Assembly: GCA_021773355.1 (NCBI GenBank)
Contig: JAJFKE010000026.1
Span: 173,951 to 237,950, forward strand
Length of the DNA: 64,000 nt
From: Gammaproteobacteria bacterium
GTDB taxonomy: Bacteria; Pseudomonadota; Gammaproteobacteria; Pseudomonadales; Pseudohongiellaceae
Direction of reading: 5' to 3'
In this document: piece by piece, positions 52,260-61,025 of the stretch
Layout: each line of letters begins with the position of its first letter
Position numbering within the stretch: position 1 is the stretch's first letter
Program-made: the position numbers and the translations under genes
The notes under the pieces: generated by a model
Databases searched by the model: none
The model's input: the letters and a program-made list of their open reading frames with translations, nothing else
What the model was told of the DNA's origin: nothing

Positions 52260-52290
52260 ACTGTACAACTTGTACCTGCTACAGAGTCAA
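52260..52290 (-). promoter_or_regulatory. MerR-type promoter of the HMA-thioredoxin gene
   Basis: On the minus strand TTGACT (52285-52290) and TACAGT (52260-52265) are separated by 19 bp, and the dyad CTGTA-GCAGG-TACAA (52270-52284) abuts the -35. This is the same layout as the merT promoter. The start codon is about 100 bp downstream. Confidence 0.8.
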
Positions 52291-52343
52291 GTGATTTTCT
52301 CCGGAGATAAGTAGAACTCTGCTATAAATCTTGAAAGACCGTA

Positions 52344-52374
52344 TTGATCCTGTAGCTGGTACAGCCCTTAGACT
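52344..52374 (+). promoter_or_regulatory. MerR-type promoter of the alpha/beta hydrolase gene
   Basis: TTGATC (52344-52349), 19-bp spacer, TAGACT (52369-52374), with the perfect dyad CTGTAGCTGGTACAG (52350-52364) abutting the -35. It is divergent from the promoter at 52260 and shares its dyad, so the same regulator should act on both. Confidence 0.8.
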
Positions 52375-52407
52375 ACAACCAGCCTAGCTCAGTTTTGAGG
52401 AATCAAG

Positions 52408-53367
52408 ATGGCCTATAAGAAATTCACACCGAAACGAGTAATCTACGGGGTGATACTGCTCGCATTCGGGGTACAAATTAGCGTTGTCTTATTTAATTCA
52501 CTTAATCGTCGGCAGTTTGAGGGGGTTAGCCTGAGTGAAACAACCTATACCGAAATATTTTTCAGAAATGAAGAACAGTCTATAGACCTGGCGGGCATGT
52601 TATTCCGCCCCGAAGGAGAAGGCCCATATCCCGCCGCTGTCATTATTCATGGTTCTGGGCCCAGTAGGCGTACCAATGGTTGGTATCTCACTCTTACGAA
52701 ACATCTTCAGGACAGTGGTATTGCCGTGTTGTTGCCCGACAAGCGTGGGTCAGAAAAATCTGGTGGAGATTGGCGATCTGCTGACTATGATGACCTCGCG
52801 ACAGACACGATTGCGGCAGTTGACTATCTCCGTACAGAATCGGGTGTTCCATTAGACCGGGTCGGCATTATAGGCATGAGCGAGGGCGGCAAGTTCTCTT
52901 CGCTGGTAGGGCACAAGATTGGTGATTTGGATTATGTTGTAAATGTTGTCGGATCAGCTGTAATGCCAAAAGAACAGTTGCTCTTTGAGGAAAACTACAA
53001 TCTGCAACAGATGGGTTTCCCGCCTGGGTTTTCTTACTTAGTCGCGTTGTTTTCGACAGCACATATTAGATATGTTCGACAACCAGAATTTTGGCAAGCT
53101 GTGAGCGAATTCGATCCTAATATCTACTGGCAGCAGCTAGAAACTGATGCATTGATTCTTTACGGAGAAGACGACACCAATGTGCCAACAAAAGAGAGCA
53201 TGAGGAGACTCGAAGCGCTGAATAACCCACACATCCGGGCTATAGTTTATAAAGATTCCGGACATGCCCTTGAAGACCCTCCTTATGCAGGAAACAGTAT
53301 ATTTCGGAGTGAAGCTCTGGAAGAGATAAGTCGATTTGTTCTGCATACAGCAGATGACAATCTTTGA
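52408..53367 (+). CDS. Alpha/beta hydrolase (prolyl-oligopeptidase-like)
   Basis: A 319-residue protein with a membrane anchor or signal (about residues 11-30), then an alpha/beta hydrolase domain. The oxyanion region is 'IIHGSGPSRR' (about 79-88), the nucleophile Ser158 in 'IGMSEGGKF', an acidic residue in 'YGEDDTNVPT' (about 250) and the His in 'KDSGHALEDP'. GAGGAATCAAG precedes the ATG. A MerR-type promoter lies just upstream, so it may be induced by mercury; its substrate is unknown. Organomercurial lyase activity is not indicated, since MerB is unrelated. Confidence 0.87.
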   Translation: MAYKKFTPKRVIYGVILLAFGVQISVVLFNSLNRRQFEGVSLSETTYTEIFFRNEEQSIDLAGMLFRPEGEGPYPAAVIIHGSGPSRRTNGWYLTLTKHLQDSGIAVLLPDKRGSEKSGGDWRSADYDDLATDTIAAVDYLRTESGVPLDRVGIIGMSEGGKFSSLVGHKIGDLDYVVNVVGSAVMPKEQLLFEENYNLQQMGFPPGFSYLVALFSTAHIRYVRQPEFWQAVSEFDPNIYWQQLETDALILYGEDDTNVPTKESMRRLEALNNPHIRAIVYKDSGHALEDPPYAGNSIFRSEALEEISRFVLHTADDNL

Positions 53368-53454
53368 CCAGAGGTAAACCGAAGGGGGCTGGAGATCTTC
53401 TGTGTTTATGGTCAGTACTTCGATAATTACAAATGCACATGACGAGGAGAACGA

Positions 53455-54336
53455 ATGAACAACATTCAAGCTAACAAGTATGATAACTCTGGAAGCCTTT
53501 CACTTTTAGGAGATTATGTATTTATAGTTTTGTTGATGGTCGCCACATGGCTGAGCATTAACAGTGTGTGGGGCTTTACAGGGCCAGATACATTCATCTC
53601 AAGCAAGCTATCGAACATCGCGCCTCTTGGCCAGTGGATAGCCATATTCAATATCGCATTTATTGTCGGTTTAACCATTATTGTTGCGAGCAAACAATAT
53701 CGGCTAATGCAACCTACGCTTATCCTGTTTGCTTATTCGATAGGAGTGTTCGTAAGTGAAGTCTTACGAGAGTATCTGGCCCCTCAAGGTGCTGTCGTCG
53801 ACCGGCTTTTTGCTGCAATGCCCATTCTCCTAATGCTAACAGTTACCTTCGTGTACCCGGAGTTGCGTCTTCAAATTACAAAAAACATAGCTGGTTATGA
53901 AAACTGGGTAAAAACTTACCCGATTGTCCTAATTATCATTGTAGGTGGGTTGTTACTACTCGGGTTTACTACATTTTCAATAAAGCTATTTTTCGACCTA
54001 GTTGGTGCTAGCAGTTCCTGGTGGCCTACCATAGGAGACATTTCCGCTTTATCTTTTCTAAATGGATTCTGGGAAGAAATAATCTTCCGAGGTCTAATTC
54101 TTTTCTCATTACTGAGCAGTGTACGAGCTGATTCGGCAAACATTTTGCAATCCTTCTTGTTTGCTATCCTGCACCTTGGCGCGAGCCCTTCATTCATAGG
54201 TGCGTTGTCATCCGGCGGGTTCTTATTCATTTTGGGTTTCTGTTTCGGGCGAATCGCTATGAAACCTGGTGGCCTATTGATTGTAATAGGATTGCATATG
54301 GCAATTGACATAGTGAGCCTATCTTTAGTTCTCTAA
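53455..54336 (+). CDS. CPBP family intramembrane metalloprotease
   Basis: A 293-residue protein with about eight helices. The CPBP motif is 'NGFWEEIIFRGLILFSL' (about 201-217) and the His is in 'FAILHLGASPSF' (about 240). Its ATG follows CGAGGAG. It is the third CPBP gene in the tRNA-associated region and is 87 bp downstream of the hydrolase on the same strand, so it may be under the same MerR-type promoter. Confidence 0.86.
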   Translation: MNNIQANKYDNSGSLSLLGDYVFIVLLMVATWLSINSVWGFTGPDTFISSKLSNIAPLGQWIAIFNIAFIVGLTIIVASKQYRLMQPTLILFAYSIGVFVSEVLREYLAPQGAVVDRLFAAMPILLMLTVTFVYPELRLQITKNIAGYENWVKTYPIVLIIIVGGLLLLGFTTFSIKLFFDLVGASSSWWPTIGDISALSFLNGFWEEIIFRGLILFSLLSSVRADSANILQSFLFAILHLGASPSFIGALSSGGFLFILGFCFGRIAMKPGGLLIVIGLHMAIDIVSLSLVL

Positions 54337-54406
54337 CTAACTTCATACTTCAGAAAATTGTAACTGTCGTTATCGCTATTACACAATAAATAGGCAATTG
54401 CAGTGA

Positions 54407-54649
54407 GTCAGCACAATCGAGAATAAATCCCTAGTCACAATAAGTCACGGTATTGAGTCTATGTTTTCCGGATACTCAGCTAGTCAATCTGAGCAATTGG
54501 AGGAGCAATGAACCGAAACGCAAACGCAGCTGACAACACTATCCACTGACAGCAAACACGTAATTGCCGATAGAAGCGGTCACCTCAGACAAATTGATCA
54601 ACCTGAACTAGTTGTAGAGGAAGTTAGACTCTTAACAGAAAGAATTTAA
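54407..54649 (+). pseudogene. Remnant of an alpha/beta hydrolase C-terminus
   Basis: A frame of 80 codons with one internal TGA (54509-54511) reads like the end of a hydrolase: 'PLVTISHGI'-like opening, 'ETQTQLTTLSTDSKHVIAD' and 'RSGHLRQIDQPELVVEEVRL', with the catalytic His in 'SGHL'. The TGA is at a position that is usually Trp in this context, so it is a nonsense change. The start and most of the fold are missing. Confidence 0.65.
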
Positions 54650-54871
54650 ACTATGAGAATCAGTTGAATACTGCGCAATGTGGTAAGCAGATTGGAGGTC
54701 CGCTTCAGCACGTAGCAGAAGTAGATAATGTCATTATTTGATCGTGAATGCGTCTATAAAATTTCCGACATTTTTCCGACATCGGTTCTGCATTGTTATG
54801 CTTTGTCGTGCTAATTGGCAACGAGCGCCGAACAAAAGCCTTTAAGTATCAATAAGTTAAAGTTACTCCCA

Positions 54872-54919
54872 TGGCTTCGAACCAGTTGGTCGGGAGTTCG
54901 AATCTCTCTGGGCGTGCCA
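54872..54919 (+). repeat. 48-bp tRNA-Arg 3' repeat (att site)
   Basis: Identical to tRNA positions 44255-44302, from the anticodon stem through CCA. It separates the mercury unit from the integrase-bearing unit and serves as attR of the former and attL of the latter. Confidence 0.88.
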
Positions 54920-55126
54920 AACATTTAGTGAAGCTTTGGTAGTTAACTTATTGTTACATAGGCAAATTTACTAAGTGTACTCTGCAATCATAGGAAGTGG
55001 CGATATTGCTGGGTAGCACAAGGGAAGTAAAATAAGCGATTCGAGAAAGAAATTCGTTCAATAGCTAGTATGGTCACTTGCTAGAAATCATCTTATTAAC
55101 TAGATTTGAGAATTCATTGGTTCTAG

Positions 55127-57064
55127 TTAACCTGCAATTGGTGCTGGTGCAGCTTGTCCCATCTCCCTAATAAACCTACTCGCTAGTAGATTTGCCTCAC
55201 CATAATTTATAGATGCCGGCGAAATACCTGCACCCATCGCCGTAGCTAAAGGCATTTGCTGAGAATAAGTTAGAATTAAAGTGCCAGGTTTACCTTCAGC
55301 AGGGGATGCCTTAACGCGAGTAATTCCTACATAGAATAGCCGACGCTGCTCTTCCAAAATTGCTTCTCGGATCGCAAGTGGCAGATTTGCTTTTGGCTCT
55401 TGAGGGAGAAGACCTTCAATGCAGCCAGCGATAATTGTAACCGGTGCACTAAGGCCCTTGCTTTTATGTAGACTCATAATTCGAACTTCTTCAATTTCGG
55501 TTGGAATTTCTGGTCTTGCTATTGCGCTAGTTAGCTCACGCAGAAAGCTGACTCTGTCATCTTCATCGTTGGCAGCTAAAGTTTCTAATGCAAGCGCGCG
55601 AATATCTCTAACAGCGGGGTCACCGTCAGGAAACAGAGCATCAATTACAGGAGTGATTCCGTTGTCGGCAACGAGGTTTTCGAGCTGATGGATCTCGTTT
55701 CTAACAGCAGTAAATCTCTGTACTAGAGTATTTGTATACGGGATATTCAGATCGCCTGTCTCAATTTGAACCAATGTTTCCCAAGGCGTCGCTTCGTTCG
55801 TATCACAATACTGGCGGAGACGACGATAGCTATTCGTTCGCCAATTGTTACTATCCCTTCCAAGCACCCAACGCAATGCTACGCGATCTTCGCGATTGAC
55901 GAAGAGTTTCAAAAGAGCGAATCGAAATTGCGTACCTTCTGCGTCTAATTCGGATTGAGCATAGTAAGAACGAACCGGGATATCACGTTCAACGAGTCCT
56001 TCATAAATAGGTGTTCCAATCACCCCGCGTTGCGCAAGAATTACTATATCGCCGGGATGAACTCCTTGATCAATAAGTTCCGCAATAGTGTTTAGTACAC
56101 CAAGTATTTCAGCATTTAGTGTGTGGTACTGTACGATACTGACAGTACCAGCTCCGTTTTGTTCCATCGGTGCCAACACGCGATTAACGGGCCGATTGAC
56201 ATTGTGAGCGATTAACGCATTAGCCATATCAACAACTTGAATCGGACACCTTCGGCAATCTTCTAGGCTAAGATCATCCGCATTATTGTGCGTTGCCACC
56301 CAATCTATAATTCCTTCCGGATGCGCATGTTTGAAGGAATAGATAGACTGATCGTCATCCCCGACGATGCAGACTTCTGCGTTATCAGATAGTAAATCAA
56401 TTACACCTTGTTCCGCTTTGTTCAAATCCTGATATTCATCAACGAGTATATGCGAATATTCAGTTCGTTCTTGTGCTGCTGGATTCGTCGCAAGGTAGGT
56501 GTGTAGCTGCGGTATAACTTCTCCAATTATCATTGCACGATGGAATCTAAGCCATGCTGTGAGATCTCGTTCGAAATCAGCTTCTTCTGCCGATTGCACG
56601 TACCCGGGTTCGTCGCGCTGGAGTCTAGCCCATGCGGACTCATAAGCCTTAATTTTCTTCCGAACTTCTATAACGCCGCCATGATTAACAGCTAGATCTG
56701 CCTCTAAGGGTTTGATTTCGAAATTGTTCAATGCACGTGGTGTTCTGCCGGTCGCAGCCAAAACATGATGCCGCATAAGCGTTCGTAACGCTAAACTATG
56801 AAGGGTTTTCCCAACAAGTTCCTCGCATCTGGGAACTTGCATGCAGACGAGTTCACGGTGAAGGTCTTCGGCAGCCACGCGAGTAAAAGTTACTGGAAGT
56901 ATGGCGCTCGGTTCGATTCCATTTTCAAGTAGCCTCGCAACTCGTCGTTTCATAGCGAATGATTTGCCAGTTCCAGGACCGGCGATTACTCTCACATGTT
57001 GATTGGGAGAGGACGCGATCTCGTAAGCTTGGGTTCCCTCTTCTAGACCATCCGACCATGCCAT
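55127..57064 (-). CDS. UvrD/Rep-type superfamily 1 helicase
   Basis: A 645-residue helicase. Walker A is 'IAGPGTGKSFAMKR' (about 27-40), motif II 'LVDEYQDLN' (about 208), motif III 'IVGDDDQSIYSFKH' (about 232-245), motif V 'MSLHKSKGLSA' (about 558) and motif VI 'LFYVGITRVK'. Chain length is a little under that of UvrD. It is divergent from the DUF5677-like gene and lies in a defence island, so a role in phage defence (as in Gabija GajB) is possible, but no GajA-type partner is present. Confidence 0.9.
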   Translation of the reverse strand: MAWSDGLEEGTQAYEIASSPNQHVRVIAGPGTGKSFAMKRRVARLLENGIEPSAILPVTFTRVAAEDLHRELVCMQVPRCEELVGKTLHSLALRTLMRHHVLAATGRTPRALNNFEIKPLEADLAVNHGGVIEVRKKIKAYESAWARLQRDEPGYVQSAEEADFERDLTAWLRFHRAMIIGEVIPQLHTYLATNPAAQERTEYSHILVDEYQDLNKAEQGVIDLLSDNAEVCIVGDDDQSIYSFKHAHPEGIIDWVATHNNADDLSLEDCRRCPIQVVDMANALIAHNVNRPVNRVLAPMEQNGAGTVSIVQYHTLNAEILGVLNTIAELIDQGVHPGDIVILAQRGVIGTPIYEGLVERDIPVRSYYAQSELDAEGTQFRFALLKLFVNREDRVALRWVLGRDSNNWRTNSYRRLRQYCDTNEATPWETLVQIETGDLNIPYTNTLVQRFTAVRNEIHQLENLVADNGITPVIDALFPDGDPAVRDIRALALETLAANDEDDRVSFLRELTSAIARPEIPTEIEEVRIMSLHKSKGLSAPVTIIAGCIEGLLPQEPKANLPLAIREAILEEQRRLFYVGITRVKASPAEGKPGTLILTYSQQMPLATAMGAGISPASINYGEANLLASRFIREMGQAAPAPIAG

Positions 57065-57178
57065 AATAATCCATCCTATGAGTTTGAACCGCCAAGGCGT
57101 GCAATTGACTAAATACGGGAGGTATTCTAAAGTATTTATCTCGATATTTGTGGGATTTATAACTTAATTTGGAGATCA

Positions 57179-58036
57179 ATGATTAGTTCAAAGGAAATAG
57201 AAGACCGTTACATTGAGTCCCGCCAGGATCTTAAGAAATTGGTTGCGTATGCTCATGAGCTATCTTCAGAGTTGAAAGGGAAAGAAGCAGGGAGCGAATC
57301 TATTTACTATGCATCGATAATCTTCTCAAAACTTATTGGTCACGGGATAACTCTTTCGAGAAATTCACCTATAGCACTAGAGGTCAGCGATTTTTCTGGT
57401 GCTGAGCTTTGGGATGTCTCATCTGTCTGTTGCATAGCACGTGCAATATTAGAAAGCTTTGATGCCTTGGCGTATATAGCCATTCACCCAAATTCAAAAG
57501 AAACGGAGCTTCTTCGCATAAAAGTTTGGGAATTACATGATATCGAGCGAAGGTTGAAGATGCTGAATTTTATAAATTCTGATTCAACAGAAGCTCGAAA
57601 ATTAACGGAAGATAGCGAGCAGCTCCGGTCACATATACTTGATTCACCCAGTGCTAAGCTAATTCACAGAAGTTTAATCGGGAAGATCAGAAAAGGCGAA
57701 TCGCCTGACTATTTAAGTCCTATAAGAGATAGGTGTAAGAATTCTGAAATTGACTACGAATACTACATGGGCGCCAAAGTATTTCTTTCATCTCATGTAC
57801 ATACATATCCGTTCTCAGTTCATCAGCTTTCAAGGTTTCGAGCAGGAGACGCGGATAGCTTGAACTTGATTTCGTTAGCTCTAAGATATTCAAGTGTTTT
57901 TGTAGCAAAGGCTATTCAGGGTATTAGGCTTATCATTGACTTCAAACTTTGCAGACCTACGGACGAAGTAGAGGATATCATTCGAATCTGGATCGGTATT
58001 GCAAAGAATGGGGTACAATCTCCGACTAATAATTAG
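57179..58036 (+). CDS. DUF5677-like helical protein, function unknown
   Basis: A 285-residue soluble helical protein. 'SIYYASIIFSKLIGHGITL' and 'SSVCCIARAILESFDALAYI' (about 83-102), followed by 'LSSHVHTYPFSVHQLSRF' (about 203-220), resemble the DUF5677 pattern in which Arg, Glu and His lie across helices. It is not certain. The gene is divergent from the helicase (115 bp apart) and upstream of the Abi-C and Shedu genes. Confidence 0.6.
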   Translation: MISSKEIEDRYIESRQDLKKLVAYAHELSSELKGKEAGSESIYYASIIFSKLIGHGITLSRNSPIALEVSDFSGAELWDVSSVCCIARAILESFDALAYIAIHPNSKETELLRIKVWELHDIERRLKMLNFINSDSTEARKLTEDSEQLRSHILDSPSAKLIHRSLIGKIRKGESPDYLSPIRDRCKNSEIDYEYYMGAKVFLSSHVHTYPFSVHQLSRFRAGDADSLNLISLALRYSSVFVAKAIQGIRLIIDFKLCRPTDEVEDIIRIWIGIAKNGVQSPTNN

Positions 58037-58102
58037 TTCAAATGCGTCGAGCTAATCTAAGGTTCGCGTGGATACAAGTGCGTTAGGAAGAACAAAAAGG
58101 CC

Positions 58103-58927
58103 ATGGCGAATCAACCACCACTAAATGACGCGATCGTAGTTGCATTAGCTCGATTAGTAGATGATTCGCAATGCGATACACGGGAACCAGCACATTCCGA
58201 CATTGAATTTCAAATTACGAATGCTGGACTGTCTAGTGCGGATCCCAGTAAGAGTGGTAGGCCCGTTGGGAAATCAAAGCGTGTGCGTGGAACTCTTAGC
58301 TGGGCACTGTCAAACAATATTTCAGCCGGTGAATCCCTTGTTAATGGATTAATAGCCACAGTTCAAGGCTATGGAGGATTCCGGAAAGAATCGTCGAACT
58401 ATTGTGGTTTGGAAGCGATTACAAATTTGGCTTCAGCCTTTTCCGCGCAGGCATGGGAGCTATGTGAAGATGGCTCTTTACAACCTAAAATTCTTGACTC
58501 TCTGTCTGGAAAGAACCTAACCAAAGCCCTTTACGCATATGCCCAAAGAGCTCGAAAAGGGGCTTTAGATAGTCCGTTATTGACTGGTACTGCTAAAGAT
58601 CTACTCGAAGCTACTGCTGCTCATGTGCTTGTACAAAAATGGGGGGGTTATCCTCAAACTTCGAACTTTCCCACCTTACTAGGTCAAGCATTTACTGCGC
58701 TGGGTTTAACTACAACGCATGATCCAGTACAGGCCGGTGAATCTGCTCAGAAAAGAGTAGAGCGTGCCGCGTATGAACTTGGATGCGCGCTAAACGCATT
58801 GCGCAATAAGCAAGGGACAGGGCATGGTAGGCCGTGGGAAAGCACTGTTACTGACTCCCAAGCTCAATTCGCCATTGAATCGATGGGGAATATCGCGACA
58901 TTGTTGTTGGATACTTTGGGCCCATAA
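58103..58927 (+). CDS. Abortive-infection protein with C-terminal Abi-C domain
   Basis: A 274-residue soluble protein. The C-terminal region 'LGCALNALRNKQGTGHGRPW' (about 229-248) is the Abi-C signature, 'LRNxxGTGHG'. The N-terminal half ('TLSWALSNNISAGESLVNGL') is helical and unassigned. Proteins with this domain are found in abortive infection loci. It lies 66 bp after the DUF5677-like gene and 81 bp before the Shedu gene, so all may be one transcript. Confidence 0.72.
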   Translation: MANQPPLNDAIVVALARLVDDSQCDTREPAHSDIEFQITNAGLSSADPSKSGRPVGKSKRVRGTLSWALSNNISAGESLVNGLIATVQGYGGFRKESSNYCGLEAITNLASAFSAQAWELCEDGSLQPKILDSLSGKNLTKALYAYAQRARKGALDSPLLTGTAKDLLEATAAHVLVQKWGGYPQTSNFPTLLGQAFTALGLTTTHDPVQAGESAQKRVERAAYELGCALNALRNKQGTGHGRPWESTVTDSQAQFAIESMGNIATLLLDTLGP

Positions 58928-59008
58928 TACCGTCTCATAACAATCAATTCAAAATGGAACACGGAACTGATTGCAACGCCTTTTAACTGTCAGGTCAAGG
59001 TGAGAACC

Positions 59009-59965
59009 ATGTCAAAAGTTAGAGATCAGTTGTTCAAAATCCTTCGAGATCGACCTCGTGTAATTACCCGCGCTGTTTTTTGGAAAATTCCTCACAATAC
59101 TAGGGACGATGAAGTAACCTTGAAGGTTGGAAGATATAACAAACCAAAAGATTGGAGTGGTAGTGAGGCTCCTGAATCGTTAGTTCCCAAAAGCGAGCTT
59201 ACATTCGATACTGAAGAATTTCAGAACCTAATAAAATTTCTTCAGGAAAATTACGAACCCTTTAAGGAAGGTGTTAAGGCCTTTATTCCTCTTGACAAAC
59301 CTTTTGATAAATCTAATGCAGATCAGATAAAGGCGCTTTTCTCGCTCCCGGACAAGAAAAACCTTGTAAGGTTTGTTCTACAAAATGATATTATTCCAGA
59401 AGAGCTGGAAGTAGGACTACAACAAGCGAAGCGTATAACTGCTATTCGTGAGTTTTCCAAAATGTTGAGTGACGACCTAGTAGAATCTAGTTGGCAAGAT
59501 TGGTTTGAAAAGAACAGCTGGGTTCTTGGCAGCGATTTTGTGAGAATACTTGATGAAAGAACTATAGACACACAACACATTACAGATTTTTTGATGGAAG
59601 CTTACGATGGATTTCTTGATGTAATCGAAATCAAACGCCCAGAGGGAGGGATGAAATTTTGGGCAAGCACATTAGATCATGGAAATTACGTACCTACAAT
59701 GGACCTCATTAAGGCGGTAACTCAAGCAGCTTCGTATATCTATGAAGTTGAGCGAGAAGCAAACAGCATCAAATTTTTAGAAAGAGTTGATGGCGTTAGG
59801 ACAATAAAACCAAGATGCATACTAATATTTGGACGGTCATCAGACTGGAATTCAGAGCAAAATGAGGCATTTAGAATATTAAATTCCAGTTACCATAATC
59901 TTACTATTATGACTTACGATCATGTTTTGGAGCGCGCGAAAAGGATCATTGGTCATAATAGTTAA
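59009..59965 (+). CDS. sduA: Shedu immune nuclease SduA
   Basis: The ATG at 59009 follows AAGGTGAG better than the GTG at 59000, giving 318 residues. The C-terminal DUF4263 nuclease domain has 'WQDWFEKNSWVLGSDF' (about 162-177) and the PD-(D/E)xK-type core 'GFLDVIEIKRP' (Asp204, Glu207, Lys209) followed by 'AVTQAASYIYEVE'. This is the domain of the single-gene Shedu anti-phage system, which cuts DNA. The N-terminal half is variable, as in the family. Confidence 0.85.
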   Translation: MSKVRDQLFKILRDRPRVITRAVFWKIPHNTRDDEVTLKVGRYNKPKDWSGSEAPESLVPKSELTFDTEEFQNLIKFLQENYEPFKEGVKAFIPLDKPFDKSNADQIKALFSLPDKKNLVRFVLQNDIIPEELEVGLQQAKRITAIREFSKMLSDDLVESSWQDWFEKNSWVLGSDFVRILDERTIDTQHITDFLMEAYDGFLDVIEIKRPEGGMKFWASTLDHGNYVPTMDLIKAVTQAASYIYEVEREANSIKFLERVDGVRTIKPRCILIFGRSSDWNSEQNEAFRILNSSYHNLTIMTYDHVLERAKRIIGHNS

Positions 59966-60207
59966 TAGAAAGTTGGCAATGACAAGCCATAGCAGCAACT
60001 GCTTTGACTATCAGAACTACTTATTTTTGAGCAAATAGCATAAAAAAGAGTTGGAGAAAAATAGATTTCATTTGTTTCTCACCGCCATTTATATTTCAGT
60101 GAGATTGGTCATTAGAAATTGTGGTAGATGAAGTGCAGGTAATACTGGAGAGGCAAGATTCGAAGATGGCTCTAGCTCCATGAAGTAAATCAACTTAGAG
60201 AACTTAA

Positions 60208-60621
60208 ATGGCTACTATAAGCGTAGACTATCCACACAAACTGAGCGATGCAGAACTTGAGAAAGCCCTTCATGAGTACTCACTTGAAATATTTAGTAGT
60301 CAGGGAAATATAAATAAAGTGATGCTTTACTCGCCTTTAATCCAGTTGGGTCAAAATGAACTGCAAGGCCGACAAACCAAAAGAGCAACTCGATTGTCTA
60401 TTGGGGCAAGTTCTCTCTCTATAGTAATTGCGCTTCTAGCATTATATATTTCTCTTAACTCCGCTAGAGTCAATGATCAATGGGAGTCAGGCCAAATAAA
60501 CCTGCTTGAAAGGATTAGTGATGGCGTTGTGGCTTCTAGTGATGAGTTAGGATTCATTATAAGGGAAGAATCTGCTCTAACAAGGAGCAGTCTAGAAAGC
60601 ATTCTCGAGCAGGAAGACTAG
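60208..60621 (+). CDS. Single-pass membrane protein, function unknown
   Basis: A 137-residue protein with a helical N-terminal part, one membrane helix (about 70-86, 'ASSLSIVIALLALYISL') and a helical, acidic C-terminus. No family recognised. It is 242 bp after the Shedu gene, convergent with the XRE regulator. Could be a membrane effector or anchor for the neighbouring defence genes; this is inference. Confidence 0.55.
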   Translation: MATISVDYPHKLSDAELEKALHEYSLEIFSSQGNINKVMLYSPLIQLGQNELQGRQTKRATRLSIGASSLSIVIALLALYISLNSARVNDQWESGQINLLERISDGVVASSDELGFIIREESALTRSSLESILEQED

Positions 60622-60677
60622 TAACTTTAGCTGACAAATAAGTGGGTCAGCGACAAGCAAACGTTTGGTTCTTAATA

Positions 60678-60893
60678 CTACTTTATATCTTCCAAGAGCT
60701 TGCTCGGTGACACTCCTAATGCTTTCGCAATCTTGACAATGTTGTCAAGACTAACATTACGCTCACCCCTCTCAACCGACCCGATATATGTGCGATGCAA
60801 CTCACATGTTGCCGCTAAATCCTCTTGCGAGACATCAAGCCTCGTTCGGATCTTGCGAATTTGTTCACCTAATAGAATCGTAGCTTTAGACAC
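60678..60893 (-). CDS. XRE family transcriptional regulator
   Basis: A 71-residue Cro/CI-type helix-turn-helix: 'RTRLDVSQEDLAATCELHRT' (about 16-35), recognition helix 'RTYIGSVERGERNVS' and 'IVKIAKALGVSPSKLLED'. It is the size of phage and restriction-modification control proteins and probably regulates genes in this island. Confidence 0.92.
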   Translation of the reverse strand: MSKATILLGEQIRKIRTRLDVSQEDLAATCELHRTYIGSVERGERNVSLDNIVKIAKALGVSPSKLLEDIK

Positions 60894-61025
60894 GCAGTTA
60901 TTAAGCGATATCTGAACACTATAGGTCTACACACTATAAGTAGCATTGTGGTAGAGTATATCCACCATGAATTGCAGAGCATTAGTGCGAAAGCACTGGA
61001 TTCAAGCGCCACGAGGAGGCTGATC

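Larger units (their letters stand above)
46546..54919. mobile_element. Integrated mercury-resistance unit
   Basis: Bounded by the partial tRNA repeat at 46509 and the 48-bp tRNA repeat ending at 54919. Cargo: two small membrane proteins, two CPBP proteases, merA-F-P-T, merR, an HMA-thioredoxin gene with in-frame TGAs, an alpha/beta hydrolase and a hydrolase remnant. It has no integrase, so it was probably mobilised by another element or has lost its own. Confidence 0.55.
54337..55126. other. Region with a hydrolase remnant and a tRNA repeat
   Basis: No intact gene. It holds the alpha/beta hydrolase remnant and the 48-bp tRNA repeat; the rest is AT-rich sequence without recognised signals. 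Confidence 0.5.

Noticed and set aside
51906..52310. Plus-strand frame over the HMA-thioredoxin upstream region
   Set aside because: It has no recognisable domain and is antisense to the frame encoding the signal peptide and HMA domain.
54509..54511. TGA in the hydrolase remnant as a second selenocysteine codon
   Set aside because: The position corresponds to a Trp rather than a Cys, and the gene is truncated, so it is a nonsense change.
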